64,000 nt of DNA from UMGS1663 sp963621995 (GCA_963621995.1 CAVFFZ010000001.1:192972-256971), one strand, 5' to 3'. Shown: positions 9,022 through 17,789, numbered from the stretch's first letter. The notes: a model not told the origin generated them from the sequence alone. Made by a program: numbers and translations.

Positions 9022-9054
9022 AAAAGCTAAAAGTTTTCTACACTTTTAGCTTTT
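9022..9054 (-). terminator. Terminator after spoIIQ
   Basis: Perfect 13-bp arms AAAAGCTAAAAGT and ACTTTTAGCTTTT with a 7-nt loop. A-rich and T-rich flanks would let it stop transcription in either direction. Confidence 0.7.
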
Positions 9055-9131
9055 TTATTTTGATATTTTCCATTCATTTTTTTATGTTCCAAAAGGGACA
9101 GTTTAACTCAAAGCGAACTTTCCAAATGGTA

Positions 9132-9962
9132 TTATTTTATATAAAGTGTTGGGTTTAAATTGGTGTCATTTTTTTGTATTTCGAAATGTAAATGTGATGC
9201 ATCTGCAATCTCAAATGTAGCTGTATTTCCAACTGTTCCTAATGTTTGACCTTTCTTTACATTTTCTCCTTCACTTACAAATTCAGCTGTTAGTAGGTTT
9301 GAGTATATTGTTTCATATCCATTTACATGTTCTACTACAACTGTAATTCCATATCTAGGGTCGTTTTTTATAGATTTTACTGTACCTTCTGCTGAAGCTT
9401 TTACAACTGTTGCTTTGTCTGCTTTAATATCTACTCCCATATGTGTTACCCATTCTTTAAGTGTATTTGAGTATATTAATGTGTCTTTTGCAAATTCTAC
9501 TGTAATTTCTCCTTCTACTGGTTTTATAAAAGTAGGATCTGGTACTTTTTCTTCTTTTTTAACTTCTGGCTGTTTTACCACATTCTCTTGAATTTCATTT
9601 GTTTTAATTGTATTTTCTTTTGTTTCTTTTTCCATATTTGAAGTATTAATTGCTATTTTATTTACTTCTACATTATTCTGTTGTCCATTTATTTGCTCAT
9701 TTTCTTCTTTAAGTTCATTTACAGTTTTACCTATACTTGAACTCGCTTGTGATGAGCTTTGTTCATTAATGTTCATTAATTCTGTAATACTGCTTTTATT
9801 AGTCTTAGCCATTTCTATATTTTTATCTAGAAAATTGTTATATATTAAAAAAGTAATAATAAATGCAACTACTGCAATAATTAAAACTGAAAGAGAAATT
9901 ATAACTATTTTCTTTGTTTCCCTCTCTTCGTTAAAAAATTGTCTCCTATTCCTTCTTCTCAT
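9132..9962 (-). CDS. spoIIQ: Stage II sporulation protein Q, LytM/M23 peptidase fold
   Basis: Forespore-membrane half of the SpoIIQ-SpoIIIAH channel in engulfment. The 276-residue protein has one transmembrane helix (about 18-41), a long Asn/Glu/Lys-rich linker and a C-terminal LytM domain. The zinc ligands are complete: His174 and Asp178 in HMGVDIKA, His257 and His259 in HLHFE. Bacillus subtilis SpoIIQ has lost a ligand, while clostridial SpoIIQ keeps it and can act as an endopeptidase, so an active enzyme is expected here. It follows spoIID on the same strand after a 137-bp gap that holds a sigma-F-like promoter. A generic M23 peptidase is the alternative, but the position argues against it. 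Confidence 0.85.
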   Translation of the reverse strand: MRRRNRRQFFNEERETKKIVIISLSVLIIAVVAFIITFLIYNNFLDKNIEMAKTNKSSITELMNINEQSSSQASSSIGKTVNELKEENEQINGQQNNVEVNKIAINTSNMEKETKENTIKTNEIQENVVKQPEVKKEEKVPDPTFIKPVEGEITVEFAKDTLIYSNTLKEWVTHMGVDIKADKATVVKASAEGTVKSIKNDPRYGITVVVEHVNGYETIYSNLLTAEFVSEGENVKKGQTLGTVGNTATFEIADASHLHFEIQKNDTNLNPTLYIK

Positions 9963-9997
9963 GTGTATTCCTCCTTAATTTATTTTTCTTTAGTTAC

Positions 9998-10025
9998 ATT
10001 CTTTCCCTTTTTTTAACATTTATAC
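9998..10025 (-). promoter_or_regulatory. Candidate sigma-F promoter of spoIIQ
   Basis: GTATA (10025-10021), 14-bp spacer, GGAAAGAAT (10006-9998) on the minus strand. The -10 fits the GGnnAnAnT pattern; the spacing is about one base shorter than usual. Confidence 0.45.
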
Positions 10026-10099
10026 AAACTCATTACTTTTAAATGTTAGATTTTTCTAATTTATAGTTATCTTTTTTATTTTTAGCCTTACTAGCTGTT

Positions 10100-11116
10100 C
10101 TATATATTAGAAATTTCTACTCCTGTGTAAAAATGTTTTATTATTTCTTCGTAGTTTTTCCCTTCTTTTGCCATGCTGTCTGCACCTGTTTGGCTCATGC
10201 CTACCCCATGTCCATAGCCTAACACCGAAAAATAAATATTATCACCCTGTACTTCTATATTAAAGTTAGCTGACTTTAACCCCATAAGTGTTCTTATTTC
10301 TACTCCTGAAAATTCCTTATTTCCTATTTTTATCTTTTTAACTCTGTTTCCGTCTGTGTATTCTAAAACAGCAATACAATTTTCGTTACTAAAGTCTATT
10401 TCAAAATCTGAATATTTTTCTTTTATGTTATTTACAAATTCTTGCTTAGTTATAGTTACTTCTGATTTATATTGTGAATATGCATCTTCTCCTGCAGTCG
10501 AAACAGATTGTAAATATGGGTATCCGCTTCCTCCCCAAACATTTAAAGTTGTTTCTGTTTTTCCTCCACTATTTGAATGGAAAAATGCATTAATTGCCTT
10601 TCTTTCATAAGTAATATATTTTCCTTTTGTGCTTTCTACCGCTTCTACAATTTTGTTCCAGTTACCCTCTTTTGAATTTTCTTCCCATTTAGCTAACCTG
10701 TCTTCCTTAGAAATCCATGCTTGACAACAGCTTGAGTTGTCACAAATATTTGCCTCCCCGTGTTTTCCTTCATTATTCTCTATTTTGTATATTGTATATG
10801 TTCTAGCAACAACAGCTTGTGCTTTTAAAGCTTCTGTTTCAAAGCTTGCTGGCATTTCTGCAGATACCACCCCATACAAGTACTCATCTAATCCTATTTC
10901 TTCTATTTGTTCTGTTTTTGTATGTAATAACTTTATAGTATTATATTTATTATAATCATATTCTTTAGGTGTTTCTTCTTTCGTAATAGTGCTTTGGCTT
11001 GTCTCATTTTCATATGTGTTAGTATTGACCTGTTTTTCTTCTCTTTCAGTAAGTAATATAGGAATTAAAAAGCATATTAATACAAATATGAAAATATAAC
11101 CTAAAATCTTTTTCAA
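10100..11116 (-). CDS. spoIID: Stage II sporulation protein D
   Basis: Membrane-anchored lytic transglycosylase that cleaves septal peptidoglycan during engulfment. The 338-residue protein has an N-terminal helix (about 5-22). The catalytic region is LDEYLYGVVSAEMPASFE, with Glu87 the expected acid. LKAQAVVARTYTIY, FHSNSGGKTE and GYGHGVGMSQTGA follow. It begins 25 bp after the sigF stop and probably shares its transcript, and it is followed by spoIIQ, the usual clostridial order. A CDNSSCC cluster is visible near the middle. Confidence 0.94.
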   Translation of the reverse strand: MKKILGYIFIFVLICFLIPILLTEREEKQVNTNTYENETSQSTITKEETPKEYDYNKYNTIKLLHTKTEQIEEIGLDEYLYGVVSAEMPASFETEALKAQAVVARTYTIYKIENNEGKHGEANICDNSSCCQAWISKEDRLAKWEENSKEGNWNKIVEAVESTKGKYITYERKAINAFFHSNSGGKTETTLNVWGGSGYPYLQSVSTAGEDAYSQYKSEVTITKQEFVNNIKEKYSDFEIDFSNENCIAVLEYTDGNRVKKIKIGNKEFSGVEIRTLMGLKSANFNIEVQGDNIYFSVLGYGHGVGMSQTGADSMAKEGKNYEEIIKHFYTGVEISNI

Positions 11117-11140
11117 ATTTTCTTTTCCCCCTAATATTTT

Positions 11141-11866
11141 TTATGCTAATTTTAATTTCATGGAATTTAAAATTTTCTTTTCTATTCTTGAAACTTGTAC
11201 TTGACTAATTCCTAGTATTTTTGCTACTTCCGTTTGAGTTTTATTTTTATAATATCTAAGCAAAATAATTTCTTTTTCTCTTTGTTCTAAGTCCGTTATC
11301 ATTTCCTTTATTGTTAGTTTATTTGTTAATGTCTCTGCCTCATCTACATTTGTACTTAAAGTATCCAAAAATGATATTCCACCTTCTTCATTTGTATAAC
11401 TATCTTCATATATAGAAATTGTTGGCTTAAGTGAATCTAATGCTACTGCAATTTCTTCCTTTGGCATTTTTAGCTGTTTAGCTATTTCTGTAATATTTAT
11501 TTCTTCTCCTGTTTCTTTTAAATATTTTGCTTGTATATCTTTAATTTTTACTGCAAGTTCCTTTATGCTACGACTTACTTTTACACTTCCATCGTCTCTA
11601 ATAAAACGCTTAATTTCTCCCAATATGTATGGTACCGCATATGTAGAAAGTTTAACTTCAAAAGAAGTATCAAATCTTCTTATAGATTTAATAAATCCAA
11701 TACTTCCAATTTGGTATAAATCTTCTAATTCGTACCCTCTGTCTTTAAATCTTTTTACTATACCCCATATAAGTCCGTTATTTTCTTCAACTAATTTTGT
11801 CATCTTTTCTTGGTTTCCATTTTGCGCCTCTATAATATCTTCTATATTATTTTCATATATCACCAT
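11141..11866 (-). CDS. sigF: RNA polymerase sporulation sigma-F factor
   Basis: First forespore-specific sigma factor. I start it at the Met at 11866 (MVIYENNIEDII) because GGGGAG precedes it; an in-frame Met at 11893 has no ribosome-binding site. Sigma-70 region 2 is clear (ELEDLYQIGSIGFIKSIRRFD, YAVPYILGEIKRFIRDDG). Region 4 carries a helix-turn-helix (TQTEVAKILGISQVQVSRIE). The product has 241 residues. It is the third gene of the spoIIA operon, after its anti-sigma factor and the anti-anti-sigma factor. Sigma-G is the closest paralogue, but this operon context fixes sigma-F. Confidence 0.95.
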   Translation of the reverse strand: MVIYENNIEDIIEAQNGNQEKMTKLVEENNGLIWGIVKRFKDRGYELEDLYQIGSIGFIKSIRRFDTSFEVKLSTYAVPYILGEIKRFIRDDGSVKVSRSIKELAVKIKDIQAKYLKETGEEINITEIAKQLKMPKEEIAVALDSLKPTISIYEDSYTNEEGGISFLDTLSTNVDEAETLTNKLTIKEMITDLEQREKEIILLRYYKNKTQTEVAKILGISQVQVSRIEKKILNSMKLKLA

Positions 11867-11911
11867 TTGATGACTCTCCCCATAAATATTCATTTAAGAT
11901 TGTGTATGTGT

Positions 11912-12397
11912 CTATTTTTTACTTATTTCACTTAAGACTTTTTCTATATCTTGATCTGTTATTTCATCCTTCTTTATTAACTTTCTCATCGTTACTTTAG
12001 TACCTAAACCAACAATAGACTCTATTTTCATTTCGTCCATAAAGCTTTCCATTATTGTAAAGCCCATTCCAGAGCGTTCTAAATTAGGCTTTGATGTATA
12101 TAGTGGTTTTCTTGCTTCTTCTATATTTTCTATTCCTTTTCCTGTATCTGAAATTTCTATTGTTATTGAATTTCCTATAATTTTACAAATTATTTTTACT
12201 ATTCCTTCTGTATCTTCGTATCCATGAATAATACAATTTGTAACTGCTTCAGACACTGCTGTTTTTATGTCTGAAATTTCTTCAACAGTAGGATCTAGCT
12301 GTGCAGCAAATGCCGCTACACTAATTCTAGCAAAAGCTTCATTATTAGACTTACTTATAAATTCTAATTGCATTTCATTTTCATATATACTTTTCAT
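11912..12397 (-). CDS. spoIIAB: Anti-sigma-F factor and SpoIIAA kinase
   Basis: Binds and holds sigma-F, and phosphorylates SpoIIAA with ATP. The GHKL ATPase motifs are present: the N-box around EAVTNCIIHGYED, the G1 box DTGKGIENIEEARKP and the G2 region RSGMGFTIMES. The 161-residue length is slightly above the usual, through a C-terminal tail. It begins 2 nt after the spoIIAA stop and has its own GGAGG site. Release of sigma-F by dephosphorylated SpoIIAA is the known switch for this operon. Confidence 0.96.
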   Translation of the reverse strand: MKSIYENEMQLEFISKSNNEAFARISVAAFAAQLDPTVEEISDIKTAVSEAVTNCIIHGYEDTEGIVKIICKIIGNSITIEISDTGKGIENIEEARKPLYTSKPNLERSGMGFTIMESFMDEMKIESIVGLGTKVTMRKLIKKDEITDQDIEKVLSEISKK

Positions 12398-12399
12398 TT

Positions 12400-12714
12400 T
12401 TAACTTGCCTCCTTAATTTTGCATATTCTTGTTATTCCACTCATTTCAAATATTTTTTTCAATGTATGAGAGACATTTACTATTTCTAGGTCTCCTCCTA
12501 TCATTTTCATCATTTTATATCTTCCTAATACCATTCCTATTCCTGCACTATCCATAAACTCCACATTACTAAAATCAAATATAACTTTTCTCGGCATATA
12601 TCTAGTAATTTCATTGTCTGCTTTCCTCCTTAATTTTTCTACTTCGTGATGGTCTATTTCTTCTGTTATTTCTAGCAGAAGAAGCTTGTCCTGCTTATTG
12701 TAATTAACATTCAA
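12400..12714 (-). CDS. spoIIAA: Anti-sigma-F factor antagonist
   Basis: STAS-domain protein that frees sigma-F when unphosphorylated. The phosphorylated serine is in FMDSAGIGMVLGRYK, and FDFSNVEF precedes it. The 104-residue length is close to the family norm. It is the first gene of the sporulation operon. GGAGG precedes the start, and candidate Spo0A boxes with a promoter lie in the 190 bp upstream. Confidence 0.95.
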   Translation of the reverse strand: MNVNYNKQDKLLLLEITEEIDHHEVEKLRRKADNEITRYMPRKVIFDFSNVEFMDSAGIGMVLGRYKMMKMIGGDLEIVNVSHTLKKIFEMSGITRICKIKEAS

Positions 12715-12749
12715 ATTTTATACCTCCTTTTTCTTCTTTTGTTTGAATT

Positions 12750-12824
12750 ATTATATTTTATTTTCCATTATTTTCCAAGAGTGAATTATAGGAAGTTTTG
12801 ACGATTTATAAGAAGTTTTCGACA
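12750..12824 (-). promoter_or_regulatory. spoIIA operon promoter with candidate Spo0A boxes
   Basis: On the minus strand: TGTCGAAA (12824-12817), an exact 0A-box form; a weaker box CGTCAAAA (12803-12796) 21 bp away; then TTGGAA (12778-12773), 17-bp spacer, TATAAT (12755-12750). The two boxes sit in a tandem GAAGTTTT repeat on the same helix face. Spo0A control of spoIIA is established in Bacillus and Clostridium; the site assignment is inferred. Confidence 0.6.
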
Positions 12825-12868
12825 TTATTTTGCTATTTTCCAGAACAAAAAAGCATCAATAAAAAAAA

Positions 12869-12905
12869 GAAATGTTAGAGCATTTTACTCTAACATTTCT
12901 TTTTT
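12869..12905 (-). terminator. Terminator after valS
   Basis: AGAAATGTTAGAG and its complement around an 8-nt loop, with an A-run on one side and a T-run on the other. It directly follows the valS stop codon and could work both ways. Confidence 0.85.
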
Positions 12906-15556
12906 TATTTTAATCCTTCTAATCTTTCTTTTGCTGTTTGTAATAAGCCTTCATATTTAGCAAGTTTTTCTTTTTCTTCATTTATTTTTGTTTCTGGGGC
13001 TTTTGCCACAAATCCTGGATTTGAAAGCATTTTTGTTGCTCTTTCTACTTCACTTGTCAATTTTTTAATTTCTTCTTCAAGTCTTGCTTTTTCTGCTTCT
13101 TTATCTATTAAATCTCCAAGCTCAATTATTACTTCCATTTGTTTTGTCATAATTGAAGTTATATTTTCCATATTTACATCATTTTCTTCTTTTATTTCTA
13201 AATCTGTTGCAAATCCTAATTTTTCTATCATTGCTTTTGAAGTTTCTAACATTTTTCTTAAATTTTTAGTTACAAAGATTAGTTTAGATTTTTTAGAAGG
13301 ATGTATATTTTGCACTGTTCTTAAGTTTCTTATTCCTACTATTATTTCTTTTAACTCTTCTATAGCTTCTTCTTCATTTTCAAAAAAACATTCTTTATTA
13401 TATTCAGGCCATTTTGAAATCATTATACTTTCATCATTATGATATAACTTCATAAATATTTCTTCTGTCATAAATGGCATAACTGGATGTAATAATTTTA
13501 GTGAATTTATTAATACTTTGTTTAATGTCCATAGACATGCATCTTTTGTGTTGCATTTTTCATCATATAAACGTGGTTTTACCATTTCTATATACCAATC
13601 GCAGAATTCGTTCCATATGAAGTCATATATTTTTTGAAGTGCAACACCCATATCATAGTTATCTAAGTTTACACTTACTTCTTTTATAACATTGTTTAAT
13701 TTAGATAAAATCCATTTATCTTCATAAGTTAAATTTGCAGGTAACTTTTCTGTTTTTAAATATTTTTCATCTATATCTTCTTTTATATTACCAAGTACAA
13801 ATTTAGAAGCATTCCATAATTTATTTGCAAAGTTTGATGCTACTTCTAGTTTTTCTGGCATATATCTAATATCATTTCCTGCTGAAATTCCATATATTAA
13901 AGAGAAACGTAAACTATCAGTTCCATATTTTGCTATTATTTCTAATGGATCTATTCCATTACCTAAAGATTTAGACATTTTTCTTCCTTGGCTATCACGT
14001 ACTATTCCGTGAATTAAAACATCTTTAAATGGTTCTACTCCAGTATGTTTTATTCCAGAGAATATCATTCTTGCTACCCAGAAAAATATAATATCATATC
14101 CTGTAACTAATGTTGATGTTGGATAAAAATATTTAAAATCTTCTGTTTGCTTAGGCCAACCTAATGTTGAAAATGGCCATAATGCAGAACTAAACCATGT
14201 ATCTAATGTATCTTCATCTTGATGAACATGTGTACTTCCACATTTACTACACTTTTCTGGAGCATTTTCTTCTACCATCATTTCATGGCAGTCTTCACAA
14301 TAATATGCTGGTATTCTATGTCCCCACCATAATTGTCTTGAAATACACCAATCTTTTACATTATCCATCCAAGCAAAATATGTTTTATCATATTTGGAAG
14401 GTATAAATCTTACTTTTCCACTTCTTACTGCTTCATTTGCTGGTTTTGCTAAAGGTTCCATTTTTACAAACCATTGCTCTGAAATGTGTGGTTCTATTGT
14501 ATTATGGCATCTGTAGCATTTTCCTACATTATGTGTATAATCTTCTATTTTTACTAAATCGCCTAATTCTTCTAGTTTTTCTACTATTTTTTTTCTAGCC
14601 TCTAGTAAATCCATTCCAGCATATTCTGGTACTAGATTTCCCATTTTAAAGTTTTCGTCAAATACTTCTATTATTTCTAAATTGTGAGTTAATGCTGCCT
14701 GGTAGTCATTTGGATCATGTGCTGGTGTTAATTTAACAGCACCTGTACCAAATTCTTTTTCAACAAATGGATCTGCTATAATTGGTATTTCTTTATTCAT
14801 TATTGGAAGTATAACTGTTTTTCCAACTAAATCTTTATATCTTTCATCATCTGGATGAACTGCAACCCCTGTATCTCCAAGCATTGTTTCTGGTCTTGTT
14901 GTTGCAACTATAATATATCTATCTTCGTCTTTTACTTTATAACGAATATGCCATAAATGTGTTGGTTCTTCTTCATATTCAACTTCTGCATCTGAGATAG
15001 ATGTGTTGCAATATGGGCACCAGTTTATCATTCTTTTTCCTTTATAAATTAATCCTTCTCTATAAAGTTTTATAAATACATATTTAACTGCTTCAGATAA
15101 GCCATCATCCATTGTAAATCTTTCTCTTGACCAATCACAAGAGCATCCCAATTTTTTAATTTGATTTACAATTGCTCCACCATATTCTTTTTTCCAATCC
15201 CATGCTCTTTCTAAAAATCCTTCTCTTCCAATATCTTCTTTTGTAATTCCTGCTTCCTTCATTTTTGCAACTATTTTAGCTTCTGTTGCAATTGCAGCAT
15301 GGTCTGTTCCAGGAATCCATAAAGCATTAAACCCTTGCATTCTTTTATATCTAATTAATATATCTTGTATTGTTTCATCTAAAGCATGACCCATATGAAG
15401 TTTTCCTGTAATATTTGGTGGTGGAATAACTATTGTATATGGCACTTTTGTTCTATCATCTGATGGTTTAAAATATCCTTTTTCCTCCCAACTTTCATAT
15501 AATTTTTCTTCAAAGTCTTTTGGATTATATTTTCCTTCTAGCTTATGTTTACACAT
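12905..15556 (-). CDS. valS: Valyl-tRNA synthetase
   Basis: Charges tRNA-Val. Class I signatures are PPNITGKLHMGHAL near residue 46 and KMSKSLGN later. The WIPGTDHAAIATE stretch is specific to ValRS, and zinc-type CPYC, CEDC and CSKC pairs are present. The C-terminal coiled coil (about 810-880, DKEAEKARLEEEIKKLTSEV) is typical. The length of 883 residues is normal. The gene ends at a strong hairpin, and no T-box is visible upstream. A REP-like palindrome lies 25 nt before the start. Confidence 0.97.
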   Translation of the reverse strand: MCKHKLEGKYNPKDFEEKLYESWEEKGYFKPSDDRTKVPYTIVIPPPNITGKLHMGHALDETIQDILIRYKRMQGFNALWIPGTDHAAIATEAKIVAKMKEAGITKEDIGREGFLERAWDWKKEYGGAIVNQIKKLGCSCDWSRERFTMDDGLSEAVKYVFIKLYREGLIYKGKRMINWCPYCNTSISDAEVEYEEEPTHLWHIRYKVKDEDRYIIVATTRPETMLGDTGVAVHPDDERYKDLVGKTVILPIMNKEIPIIADPFVEKEFGTGAVKLTPAHDPNDYQAALTHNLEIIEVFDENFKMGNLVPEYAGMDLLEARKKIVEKLEELGDLVKIEDYTHNVGKCYRCHNTIEPHISEQWFVKMEPLAKPANEAVRSGKVRFIPSKYDKTYFAWMDNVKDWCISRQLWWGHRIPAYYCEDCHEMMVEENAPEKCSKCGSTHVHQDEDTLDTWFSSALWPFSTLGWPKQTEDFKYFYPTSTLVTGYDIIFFWVARMIFSGIKHTGVEPFKDVLIHGIVRDSQGRKMSKSLGNGIDPLEIIAKYGTDSLRFSLIYGISAGNDIRYMPEKLEVASNFANKLWNASKFVLGNIKEDIDEKYLKTEKLPANLTYEDKWILSKLNNVIKEVSVNLDNYDMGVALQKIYDFIWNEFCDWYIEMVKPRLYDEKCNTKDACLWTLNKVLINSLKLLHPVMPFMTEEIFMKLYHNDESIMISKWPEYNKECFFENEEEAIEELKEIIVGIRNLRTVQNIHPSKKSKLIFVTKNLRKMLETSKAMIEKLGFATDLEIKEENDVNMENITSIMTKQMEVIIELGDLIDKEAEKARLEEEIKKLTSEVERATKMLSNPGFVAKAPETKINEEKEKLAKYEGLLQTAKERLEGLK

Positions 15557-15580
15557 ATTTTTTCCTCCTCTTTATATTAT

Positions 15581-15610
15581 TTAAAATTTTAAGTCCGTCT
15601 CTAAAATAAA
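15581..15610. repeat. REP-like palindrome before valS
   Basis: TTAAAATTTTAAG and CTCTAAAATAAA arms around TCCGT. It resembles the copy at 8907-8937 and sits just upstream of the valS ribosome-binding region. Confidence 0.5.
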
Positions 15611-15655
15611 AAAATTACAAACAAAAAACTCACCCTCATAATAAGGGCAACTATT

Positions 15656-15856
15656 TTATTTAATATTTAAAAATACTACTACAAAACCTAATATAAATAG
15701 CAAAAATCCACCTATTTTAAACCATTTAGCTCCCTCATTTTGGTCATGAAAGCTAAACCATTTTTTAGCTTGTTTTCTTGCATCATATATCATAATAACA
15801 CCTAACATTGCTAATAGCATTCCTATTAAAATACAAATTATATTTATTAATTCCAT
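15656..15856 (-). CDS. Small two-helix membrane protein of unknown function
   Basis: 66 residues with two hydrophobic helices (about 3-23 and 47-64) joined by a basic, aromatic loop (DARKQAKKWFSFHDQNEGAKWFKIGG). It lies 15 bp downstream of the epimerase-like gene and is probably co-transcribed with it. I do not recognise a family. Length, composition and spacing support a real gene. Confidence 0.65.
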   Translation of the reverse strand: MELINIICILIGMLLAMLGVIMIYDARKQAKKWFSFHDQNEGAKWFKIGGFLLFILGFVVVFLNIK

Positions 15857-15871
15857 ATTTTTTACATCCTT

Positions 15872-16735
15872 TTAGAAAAATTCTACTGTATATTTACATT
15901 CATATTCTTGCTTTGGTGGCAATAATAGTATGTCTGTTTTTTTTCTAAATACTCCTGAACCATTTACATTATCTGCTGTTGTCATCCAAGGTTCTATGCA
16001 TATAAATGGTGCTCTTGGCTTTGTCCATATAGCAAGATATGGAAAACCTGTAAAGTCCATTGTAAGTATTGTTTTTCCATTATTTTTTAAACTTACTTTA
16101 TTTGATTTTAGACCTTTCATAATGATTGCATCATTGCTAAATGAACTGGCATTTAAAGGAACTACTCTTTTGTTTTCTAATATATTTTTAGCATATTCCG
16201 TTCCTATTAATCCATCTACTAGATATAGAAAATGAATTTTATCTTCTTCCTCTTCAAATTCTAAATAATAATTTCCTTTATCTAATTCTTCTCTATTTAT
16301 TTTAAATGCTGGATGTCCACCTATACCAAATGGCATATCTGTGTTACCCTCATTTATTACTTTATAAATTGTTGTTAACTTATTTCCGTCTGCTCTATAT
16401 GTTACTGTTAAAGAAAATTCATATGGATATTTATCTATTAGTTTATTATCACTTCTAAATACATAAGAATGAAAATTATCTAACTTTGTTAAAGGTTCAA
16501 ATTCCATATCTCTAGCAAAACCATGTTGTTGCATTTCATATGTTCTACCATTTATAATGGTTTGATTTTTCTTACATTTTCCAACCGTAGGAAATAATAC
16601 TGGCCAATGTCTTTTCCAGTATATTCTTCCATTTTCATCTGTGCAATTTTCACCTTGATGTATCTTTTCTTCACCATTTATTTTGAAGCTTACTAACTCT
16701 GCACCATATTTTGAAGTTAGCATTTGTGTATACAT
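15872..16735 (-). CDS. Aldose 1-epimerase family protein (LacX-like)
   Basis: Predicted galactose-mutarotase-fold enzyme acting on a sugar or sugar phosphate. The 287-residue product starts with SKYGAELVSFKINGEE. Family features are WKRHWPVLFPTVGK, QQHGFARDMEF (the conserved HGF/AR segment), GIGGHPAF with the second conserved His, and FICIEPW near the end with the catalytic-type Glu. An AAGGAG site precedes the start. It heads a two-gene unit with the small membrane protein. The natural substrate cannot be read from context. Confidence 0.85.
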   Translation of the reverse strand: MYTQMLTSKYGAELVSFKINGEEKIHQGENCTDENGRIYWKRHWPVLFPTVGKCKKNQTIINGRTYEMQQHGFARDMEFEPLTKLDNFHSYVFRSDNKLIDKYPYEFSLTVTYRADGNKLTTIYKVINEGNTDMPFGIGGHPAFKINREELDKGNYYLEFEEEEDKIHFLYLVDGLIGTEYAKNILENKRVVPLNASSFSNDAIIMKGLKSNKVSLKNNGKTILTMDFTGFPYLAIWTKPRAPFICIEPWMTTADNVNGSGVFRKKTDILLLPPKQEYECKYTVEFF

Positions 16736-16948
16736 AGAAATTTTCTCCTTTTCCCTTTATTTTCCCTTATTATCTTATTCTTTTTTTATGTAAATGTCAA
16801 GATTTTTGAAGAAAAATATAACATTTTGTATTTAAAGAGGCATAATTAATATTTTTAGACATTTTAGAAACCATTTCATGCCTCGTCTTTGTTCACCCGC
16901 CAAATTTTATGTAATAAAATTTGCGTGGAATATTTTGCGAAGCATTTT

Positions 16949-16987
16949 TATATTTTAGGAAAGTTTGGAGAACTTTCCTAGAATATA
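16949..16987. repeat. Palindromic repeat, TAGGAAAGTT family, copy 1
   Basis: TATATTTTAGGAAAGTT, a short loop, then AACTTTCCTAGAATATA. The reverse complement closely matches 37593-37635. It lies downstream of rpmA, beyond that gene's terminator. Confidence 0.7.
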
Positions 16988-16993
16988 AAAAGT

Positions 16994-17022
16994 GAGACTA
17001 ACTTATTTTATAAATTAGTCTC
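16994..17022 (-). terminator. Terminator after rpmA
   Basis: GAGACTAACTTA and TAAATTAGTCTC arms with a 5-nt loop, followed on the minus strand by a short T-rich stretch. It lies 18 nt past the rpmA stop. Confidence 0.7.
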
Positions 17023-17039
17023 TGTAATAAATTTATTAT

Positions 17040-17309
17040 TTATGCTTGTGCTTCCTCTACTGGATAAACACTAACTTGTTTTTTATCTTTTCCAAGTCTT
17101 TCAAATTTAACATTTCCATCTACTAATGCAAATAATGTATCATCGCTTCCGATTCCAACATTTGTTCCTGGATGGAATTTAGTTCCTCTTTGTCTTACTA
17201 GAATATTTCCAGCTAATACAAATTGACCATCTGCTCTTTTTAAACCAAGACGTTTTGATTCACTGTCTCTACCGTTCTTAACACTACCTTGACCTTTCTT
17301 ATGAGCCAT
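17040..17309 (-). CDS. rpmA: 50S ribosomal protein L27
   Basis: Large-subunit protein near the peptidyl-transferase centre. The 89-residue product begins MAHKKGQGSVKNGRDS, the mature-type N terminus. Most Firmicutes make L27 with an extra leader ending in a phenylalanine-rich motif that Prp protease removes; that leader is absent here. The prp gene, usually between rplU and rpmA, is missing too: the two genes are only 56 bp apart. The rest (KRLGLKRADGQ, VRQRGTKFHPG) is standard. Confidence 0.97.
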   Translation of the reverse strand: MAHKKGQGSVKNGRDSESKRLGLKRADGQFVLAGNILVRQRGTKFHPGTNVGIGSDDTLFALVDGNVKFERLGKDKKQVSVYPVEEAQA

Positions 17310-17365
17310 GTTTTCTCACTCCCTTCGTGTTTTTTTATATATCCGTTTATAAATTTTGATTTAAA

Positions 17366-17788
17366 TTATGCTTCTACTTTTTCTGCTTTAGCTTCTGTTG
17401 CTTTTTTTGTTGTAGTTGCTTTTTTAGTTGTTGTTTCAGCTTTTGCTTCTGCTTTTTCTGCAGTAGCTTTTGCTGCTGGCATAGCTATTTTAGTAATTTC
17501 TACTTTTGTAAATGGTTGTCTATGCCCTTGTGTTCTTCTGTAGTTCTTTTTAGCTTTATATTTGTAAACTACTATTTTCTTACCTTTACCATGTTCAACT
17601 ACTTTTCCTTCTACTTTAATACCTTTAACATATGGAGCTCCAACTTCTACTTTTTTATCGTCAGATACTAAAACTACTTTATCAAAAGTAACTTTTTTTC
17701 CTTCTTCTGCGTCTAATTTTTCGAAGAATACTACATCTCCTTCTGCTACTTTGTATTGTTTTCCACAGCTTTCAATTATTGCGTACAT
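17366..17788 (-). CDS. rplU: 50S ribosomal protein L21 with Ala/Lys-rich tail
   Basis: Large-subunit assembly protein. Residues 1-102 follow the family (MYAIIESCGKQYKV, VVYKYKAKKNYRRTQGHRQ, FTKVEITKI). About 38 residues of Ala, Lys, Glu and Thr follow, an extension beyond the usual end near residue 103. It starts the rplU-rpmA operon behind a candidate autoregulatory leader and a near-consensus promoter. The tail is low-complexity and its role is unknown. Confidence 0.95.
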   Translation of the reverse strand: MYAIIESCGKQYKVAEGDVVFFEKLDAEEGKKVTFDKVVLVSDDKKVEVGAPYVKGIKVEGKVVEHGKGKKIVVYKYKAKKNYRRTQGHRQPFTKVEITKIAMPAAKATAEKAEAKAETTTKKATTTKKATEAKAEKVEA

Positions 17789-17789
17789 T

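Larger units (their letters stand above)
8800..9131. other. Intergenic region between spoIIQ and the CAP gene
   Basis: No gene supported. It holds a REP-like palindrome (8907-8937), the spoIIQ terminator (9022-9054) and a degenerate REP-core stretch (9086-9125). A 22-codon minus-strand frame ending at about 8941 could be a decayed gene end, but it has no start. Confidence 0.5.
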
